NCBI GenBank assembly: GCA_937881505.1
Contig: CALGEM010000016.1
Location: 1 to 18,275, forward strand
Source: an uncultured euryarchaeote
Lineage (GTDB): Archaea > Thermoplasmatota > Poseidoniia > Poseidoniales > Poseidoniaceae
Reading direction: 5' to 3'
DNA: 18,275 nt
The first letter of the stretch is position 1. Each line of letters begins with the position of its first letter. Below, piece after piece: positions 14,235-18,275 of the stretch. The notes below the pieces were generated by a model. The model did not search any database. It was not told the DNA's origin and worked only from the letters and a program-made list of their open reading frames with translations. The position numbers and the translations under genes were made by a program.

Positions 14235-15413
14235 TGAGGGTCGTTCGTACGGCACATCGTCGGGCATGGGCGACCACGGAAGGACATCGCACCACGGCCC
14301 AATCCGCCATGTGCCGCGCCCCGTCATGACCGAGCCAAGGAACATCGGGCCTTGGTGGCCCGACGATTGAAGGTCTTCGAGGACTTCTTTGCCGCGCCCG
14401 TCAAACCGCGCTGAGATTTGATGGCCCGTCGGGATGGCGCGGCCGCTCTCATCAAGCGGTTCACAGAGTTCCAACACCGCAGCGCCCGATGAGGTCTCGT
14501 AGCGATGGAGGAGCACAACAGCATCACAGAAATCACCCTGATGCAATGTGCCCGATGCTTGACGCCAGGTCCACCAGTGCGGGCACCAGGCTTTCCAATC
14601 GCAAAAGCCACCGCAACTGTCTGGGCCGGGGGTTGGCGCCATGGGCATGGTGGTTGGTTGGGTCGCTTCCCAAGCAGCGTAAGCCTGCTCGAGAACGCTC
14701 TCGCCTTCAGCGGCCCATTTGGACGCTGTCTTGGTGTACCATCCTTCGGTGCGAACGGGGGGTGCGGCCGGGTTGTTGGCAAGGAGAATGTCTCGGTACA
14801 TCCGAAGTTGGCGGTTGACCTCGGGCTTGAGTTCCTTGGTGGGGGCGTTTCCGGTCTTCAGGTCGGCCACCAACCAACCTTGCATTTCACCCGCATCGTC
14901 CACATCCGCAAACAGGAGGTCAAGGCGCCCCATCAGGCGGCCGTCGCTGGTTTTGAGTTCACCCTCAACGGCGATGGTCAGCGATTGGAGGTGGCGCCAC
15001 AGGGCGATGGTCACCTGTTCGTGGTTGAGGTGCTTCGCTCCAATATGGTCCAAAAGCAAGACGATGCCCCCGCGCTGTTGTTTCTTGGCTTCGCTCCATT
15101 TTGCATCCTTCCAATCAGGTCGCCGGGGCGTGGCCATGAAGACCGCCTTTTCCTCGTCCCATCGTGCTTTGAGAAAACGCTCGCCCTGAAGCGGAAGCCA
15201 CCCGGCTTCTCCGTCGTCCCTGCCCGCCAAGTCCATGTTGAGTAAATCCTCAATCGAAGCGTGCACGGCGGTCCCCAAGGAAGCGGCCATGCCCGCTTTG
15301 CGTGGCAGCCGTTGACGGCTCAGCCAGTACATCCGAGGGCATGTCTCGTAGCGATTCCAAGCAGAGGGTGAGAGTTGGTGCGCTCGTTGGGTCTCAGGTG
15401 CGCCCTCATCCAT
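14229..15413 (-). CDS. RecB-like PD-(D/E)XK nuclease with four-Cys Fe-S site
   Basis: A 394-residue single-chain nuclease of the RecB/Cas4/AddB superfamily. Seen in order: SPSAWNRYETCPRMYW (15-30, with Cys25), GTAVHASIE (47-55, with the motif I His51), Glu150, GRLDLLF with Asp165, VADLKTG with Asp184 and Lys186, and QLRMY (Gln202, Tyr206). Cys267, Cys271 and Cys277 with Cys25 match the split 1+3 cysteine pattern that holds a 4Fe-4S cluster in AddB and Cas4. Residues about 290-394 form an extra beta-rich domain of unknown type. No helicase domain is attached. ATG 15413 is the start; the frame continues to 15800 but that part overlaps the divergent PAC2 gene and lacks similarity. It should cut DNA ends in repair or defence. 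Confidence 0.88.
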   Translation of the reverse strand: MDEGAPETQRAHQLSPSAWNRYETCPRMYWLSRQRLPRKAGMAASLGTAVHASIEDLLNMDLAGRDDGEAGWLPLQGERFLKARWDEEKAVFMATPRRPDWKDAKWSEAKKQQRGGIVLLLDHIGAKHLNHEQVTIALWRHLQSLTIAVEGELKTSDGRLMGRLDLLFADVDDAGEMQGWLVADLKTGNAPTKELKPEVNRQLRMYRDILLANNPAAPPVRTEGWYTKTASKWAAEGESVLEQAYAAWEATQPTTMPMAPTPGPDSCGGFCDWKAWCPHWWTWRQASGTLHQGDFCDAVVLLHRYETSSGAAVLELCEPLDESGRAIPTGHQISARFDGRGKEVLEDLQSSGHQGPMFLGSVMTGRGTWRIGPWCDVLPWSPMPDDVPYERPSS

Positions 15414-15443
15414 GCCTTGAGGTGAGCGTCGTTGATGATGAAG

Positions 15444-15458
15444 GTTTGGTGACCAAAC
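15444..15458. promoter_or_regulatory. Inverted repeat between divergent genes (operator-like)
   Basis: GTTTGGT, one G, then ACCAAAC forms a perfect dyad with 7-bp arms. It lies in the 84-bp interval between the RecB-like nuclease (ATG 15413, 31 bp away) and PAC2 copy B (ATG 15498, 40 bp away), so it covers the place where promoter elements of both genes would be. It could be an operator controlling both. No bound regulator is identified. Confidence 0.45.
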
Positions 15459-15497
15459 GGGGAAAGTGTTGAAGGGCAGCGGGCCCCACCCTGCTTC

Positions 15498-16301
15498 ATG
15501 GATAGCCCCAGTCTGCGAATCAACGCTTCCATTGAGAATGAGAATGCCATGGTCATCGCCTGCTTCCCAAGCGTCGGTATGGTCTCCAGTATCGTGGCTC
15601 ACTACCTCATTGACCATCTTGACCTTGAGTTCGTGGGTGGCCTGGTCGACGAACGTTTGCCAGCCCTTGCCATGATCAACGAAGGTGTTCCGCTTCCTCC
15701 CATTCGCGCTTATGCCGGCAAGCCTCAGTGCACCATTGAGGGGTGCGACCAAGTCATCCTGCTCATGAGTGAGATGGTGGTGCCAGAGTCGCTGGTCCAC
15801 AAGATTGTCTGGGCGCTCTTTGAGTGGTCAAAGGAACACCAAGTCTTGGCGGGTGTCGTCGTTGATGCCTTTGCCAAAGCAGGCATGAAGAGTGGCATGG
15901 ACGGCGTGGACCCCGTGGTTGAGTACGAAGACACCGACGAGATTGATGTCGTCGGCATCGGCTGCAACGAAACGGTTCGAAAAATGCTGAAGGAGATGAA
16001 CATCCCCTTGTTGGAAACGGGTGTTATTCGCGGCATGAACGCCGGCATTCTCAGTGAAGCTTCTCGCCGGGGCCTCGGTACGATGTCCATCATGGTGGAA
16101 GCCGACCCCCGTTGGCCGGACGCACGAGCCGCTGCCGCGCTGATTGAGCGACTGAACATCCTCTTGCCCACCATCGACCTCCCGCAAGAGCCTTTGCTGG
16201 CAGAAGCGGAGATGTTGGAGGCCCAAATTTCCGCCTTGATGGAATCGGCAGGCGGGTCGGAAAAGGGCAGCCCGTCGTCAAACGCCATGCTCTATGGCTG
16301 A
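15498..16301 (+). CDS. PAC2-family protein (proteasome-assembly-chaperone-like), copy B, with LYG C-terminus
   Basis: A 267-residue PAC2-family protein, distant from copy A at 1752-2510. It keeps the core pattern: IACFPSVGMVSSIVAHYL near the N-terminus, NEGVPLPPIRAY, a GVIRGMNAGILSEASRRG loop and the DPRWPDARAAAALIERLN helix, followed by a charged helical tail. The last three residues are Leu-Tyr-Gly, fitting the hydrophobic-Tyr-any (HbYX) motif by which archaeal PAC2 chaperones and proteasomal ATPases dock into the 20S alpha ring. A role in proteasome assembly or activation is therefore plausible. ATG 15498 gives the family-typical start. The gene diverges from the RecB-like nuclease and ends flush against the stop of ligA. 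Confidence 0.88.
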   Translation: MDSPSLRINASIENENAMVIACFPSVGMVSSIVAHYLIDHLDLEFVGGLVDERLPALAMINEGVPLPPIRAYAGKPQCTIEGCDQVILLMSEMVVPESLVHKIVWALFEWSKEHQVLAGVVVDAFAKAGMKSGMDGVDPVVEYEDTDEIDVVGIGCNETVRKMLKEMNIPLLETGVIRGMNAGILSEASRRGLGTMSIMVEADPRWPDARAAAALIERLNILLPTIDLPQEPLLAEAEMLEAQISALMESAGGSEKGSPSSNAMLYG

Positions 16302-16308
16302 TCAGCCA
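16295..16308. repeat. Perfect 14-bp palindrome at a stop-to-stop junction
   Basis: TGGCTGATCAGCCA is its own reverse complement and is centred on the abutting TGA stops of PAC2 copy B (16299-16301) and ligA (16302-16304). As at 7969-7984, the symmetry extends beyond the obligatory TGATCA, here by four matched positions on each side. Confidence 0.7.
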
Positions 16309-18275
16309 AGGAAATCAGAAAGCGAAGATTGCCCGTTCGTTGTGGGTTGTTCTTCTTCCACGGCAGGTGCTCCTTCTTCCGATGCCCCCCCAAGTTGAGC
16401 GTTGAGATCTTCCTCCGACCACACCACCACGCCGAGGTCGGTGGCTTTGGTCAATTTCGACCCTGCCTTTTCTCCAGCGACCAGTACGCTGAGTTTGGCT
16501 GATACGCTGCCCACCACCTTTCCGCCAGCATCGATGATGCGTTGTTGAACGTCCTTTCGAGGGGTTGACAACGTTCCCGTCACGCAGAAGGTCATGCCAA
16601 CAAATGGTCCAGCAACCGATTTGACAACTTCTTTTTCGATGGTGAGGAGGCTGACCAGGTCTTCCACGAGGTTTCGTCGCACGTGGAGCCCATCTCGGAA
16701 CTGGAGAGCCACGATTTCACCCACGCCGTCAAGGTCGAGCACTTGACGGAGGGCTTGGTTGTGGCCGTAGGGCTTACCCGTATCATCATATTCGGGACCG
16801 AACCGCTCATCGCCAGGTTGAGCATGAGCATCGTCCAACCATGCGAGCATCCCTTGAGCGTCGCCAATTGTTGAGGCCATGGCGGAAGCCAATTCCGGGC
16901 CAATGCCCGGCAGACCGAGAGCGTGGAGGAATTTCCCAAGCGACATGGTTCGGGCCTTGTCCACTTCACGCAGCACGTTCGTCGCTGACTTTTCACCCAT
17001 GCGTTCCAACTTCAGAAGGTCGTCCATGGAGAGCCGGTACAGATCGGCGCACGAGCGGATGGTGCCAGCATCCAGCAACTGGTCAACAAGTTTCTCACCC
17101 ACGCCGTCAAGTTCCAAGGCGCGGCACCAGTACAGCACCGAGCGACTGGTACGGGCCTCGCAAAAGAGGTTCATGCACTTGAGAAAGGCCCCTTCCACCT
17201 CCACCGTCCCGAGGCAGGCAGGGCAAGCGGTTGGTGTGGGAATAGGGGCGGAGGGCGGCAAGATGCCCGTGAACGCTTCACCATCGGCGTGGAAGCGGCC
17301 GTTGAGATCGTCTTGAGTGGCCGGCCCTAACGCTTGTTCGATTTTGGGAATGACATCGCCTCGGCGAACGATGAGTACCTTGTCACCAATGTTGATCCCC
17401 AAGCGGTCAACTTCGCCCACGTTGTGCAAGGTGGTGTTCTCAACGGTTACACCGCCTACTCGCTGCGGAGCAATGCGAGCGACCGGCGTGATGTTCCCCG
17501 TCCGGCCCGTTTGCCATTCCACATCCAAAAGCACCGAGTGCGCTTCTTCGGGCGGAAATTTCCACGCCAATGCCCAGCGAGGGTGGTGGGCGGTCATGCC
17601 CAATTGCTCGCGCTGAGCAAGGTTGTCCAGTTTGAACACCACTCCATCGATTTCGAACGCGTAGCCACTGCGTTTGTCCGTCCATGCAACGGTCGCTTCG
17701 TCGAGAAGTTGGGCGGCCTTGGAGGGAGAATCCCCGTCGTGGAGTTCCCACGGTGCAGGCACAATACCGAGTTGGTCTTCCATCCACACCAGCATGTCGG
17801 TATCGTTGTCCATGTTTGGGACGGGGTCGCTATCAGGATGGCGGTGGTCGCCAAGAGGAACCTGGGCATCGTAGGCTTGGAACACAAGATCCGATGCATC
17901 GGCTTTCCCGTCGGCATGCTTCTGTCGCAGAGCGCCAGCGGCGAGGTTGCGAGGATTGGGCGATACATCCCTGTATTTTGCCTCAAAAACGGCAAGCGGC
18001 ATCACGACTTCGCCTCGAACATGAACATCGACGGGCAAGGGAAGCGTGTGAGGTACGTTGGCGATTTTGCGAGCGTTTCGGGTGACATCTTCTCCTCGCT
18101 CTCCGCTTCCTCGGGTCGCTGCACGGACCAACCTACCTCGTCGGTATTCCAAACTAAGGGCACTACCATCCAACTTTGGTTGTGCAATAAATTGGCGACC
18201 ATGTGCTGTTGTCTCGGCAACGAAATGTGCGATTTCCTCATCATCTGTTGCTTTGTCTAAACTTCGCATTGGAAA
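16302..18275 (-). CDS. ligA: NAD-dependent DNA ligase LigA, lacking its N-terminus at the window edge
   Basis: The visible 657 codons cover most of a bacterial-type NAD-dependent ligase, which seals nicks in DNA and releases AMP and NMN. Numbering from Met at 18269: adenylated Lys32 in PKLDG, ATRGSGERGEDVT (51-63), EIDGVVFKLD (206-215), LAWKFP with Lys237, an OB domain, a four-Cys zinc finger (Cys349, 352, 365, 370), helix-hairpin-helix repeats (about 385-530) and a BRCT domain (about 555-625). The frame stays open through 18275 (Phe-Pro before Met), so Met18269 is internal: in known enzymes 70-100 residues of domain Ia precede this point. An acidic linker then leads to the C-terminal QSSLSDFLG, which resembles a PCNA-interacting peptide. 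In archaea such ligases are thought to come from bacteria, as in Haloferax. Confidence 0.95.
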   Translation of the reverse strand, partial: FPMRSLDKATDDEEIAHFVAETTAHGRQFIAQPKLDGSALSLEYRRGRLVRAATRGSGERGEDVTRNARKIANVPHTLPLPVDVHVRGEVVMPLAVFEAKYRDVSPNPRNLAAGALRQKHADGKADASDLVFQAYDAQVPLGDHRHPDSDPVPNMDNDTDMLVWMEDQLGIVPAPWELHDGDSPSKAAQLLDEATVAWTDKRSGYAFEIDGVVFKLDNLAQREQLGMTAHHPRWALAWKFPPEEAHSVLLDVEWQTGRTGNITPVARIAPQRVGGVTVENTTLHNVGEVDRLGINIGDKVLIVRRGDVIPKIEQALGPATQDDLNGRFHADGEAFTGILPPSAPIPTPTACPACLGTVEVEGAFLKCMNLFCEARTSRSVLYWCRALELDGVGEKLVDQLLDAGTIRSCADLYRLSMDDLLKLERMGEKSATNVLREVDKARTMSLGKFLHALGLPGIGPELASAMASTIGDAQGMLAWLDDAHAQPGDERFGPEYDDTGKPYGHNQALRQVLDLDGVGEIVALQFRDGLHVRRNLVEDLVSLLTIEKEVVKSVAGPFVGMTFCVTGTLSTPRKDVQQRIIDAGGKVVGSVSAKLSVLVAGEKAGSKLTKATDLGVVVWSEEDLNAQLGGASEEGAPAVEEEQPTTNGQSSLSDFLG

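Noticed and set aside
14505..15245. Open frame of 246 codons opposite the RecB-like nuclease
   Set aside because: Antisense shadow; the nuclease motifs on the other strand are intact and account for the openness of this frame.
15414..15800. N-terminal extension of the RecB-like nuclease frame
   Set aside because: It lies antisense to PAC2 copy B; the first nuclease motif begins 14 residues after ATG 15413.
17334..18260. Long open frame (308 codons) on the plus strand opposite ligA
   Set aside because: It is a shadow of a strongly conserved ligase gene and shows no domain, only Arg/His/Val/Gly-rich antisense composition.

Overview
The window looks like a piece of a compact archaeal chromosome, most likely a marine Euryarchaeota genome of the Marine Group II / Poseidoniales type. 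Support from the sequence: a Trm1-type tRNA G26 dimethyltransferase; two PAC2-family proteasome-assembly-chaperone-like proteins; a tRNA-Arg without an encoded CCA, with a TATA-like box (CTTAAAT) about 27 bp upstream; large secreted or lipid-anchored surface proteins built from FG-GAP-like, FN3-like and PKD domains; very tight gene packing; and a bacterial-type NAD-dependent DNA ligase ending in what looks like a PCNA-binding peptide. The exact lineage is inference. No phage genes, transposases, CRISPR array or toxin-antitoxin pair are visible. Apart from a small tRNA-end repeat, nothing suggests a mobile island.

Layout. 1-1750 (+): the 3' end of purM, then trm1. 1752-6887 (-): a PAC2 protein and a 1440-residue surface protein with a signal peptide, Ca-loop repeats, FN3-like domains, one C-terminal membrane helix and an acidic, Trp-rich tail. 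7017-7976 (+): a predicted winged-helix protein and a pentapeptide-repeat protein. 7977-8972 (-): a hotdog-fold thioesterase coupled to a four-helix membrane protein. 9066-9139 (+): tRNA-Arg(GCG), with a partial copy of its 3' end 70 bp downstream. 9259-13348 (-): a run of six genes comprising an acidic protein, a PKD lipoprotein, a 117-residue unknown, a small winged-helix protein, a HAD-IB phosphatase and a roughly 335-residue unknown. 13416-14234 (+) and 14229-15413 (-): a DEDDh exonuclease and a RecB-like PD-(D/E)XK nuclease that converge and overlap by 6 bp. 15498-16301 (+): a second PAC2 protein ending in Leu-Tyr-Gly. 16302-18275 (-): ligA, cut by the window edge at its 5' end.

How the parts relate. 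Two themes recur. The right third is rich in DNA maintenance genes (DEDDh exonuclease, RecB-like nuclease, NAD ligase) beside a probable proteasome chaperone. The centre and left hold cell-surface proteins beside small regulatory-looking proteins. All four convergent gene pairs meet with a gap of 0-1 bp or overlap, and two of these junctions are perfect palindromes of 14 and 16 bp. No gene-free stretch exceeds 300 bases. The longest interval without a protein gene is 8973-9258, which holds the tRNA. No clearly new multi-gene defence or metabolic system is evident. The best leads are the PIP-box-like tail on ligA, the Trp/acidic cytoplasmic tail of the surface protein, the iron-sulfur-type RecB nuclease with an extra C-terminal domain, and the tRNA-end repeat.
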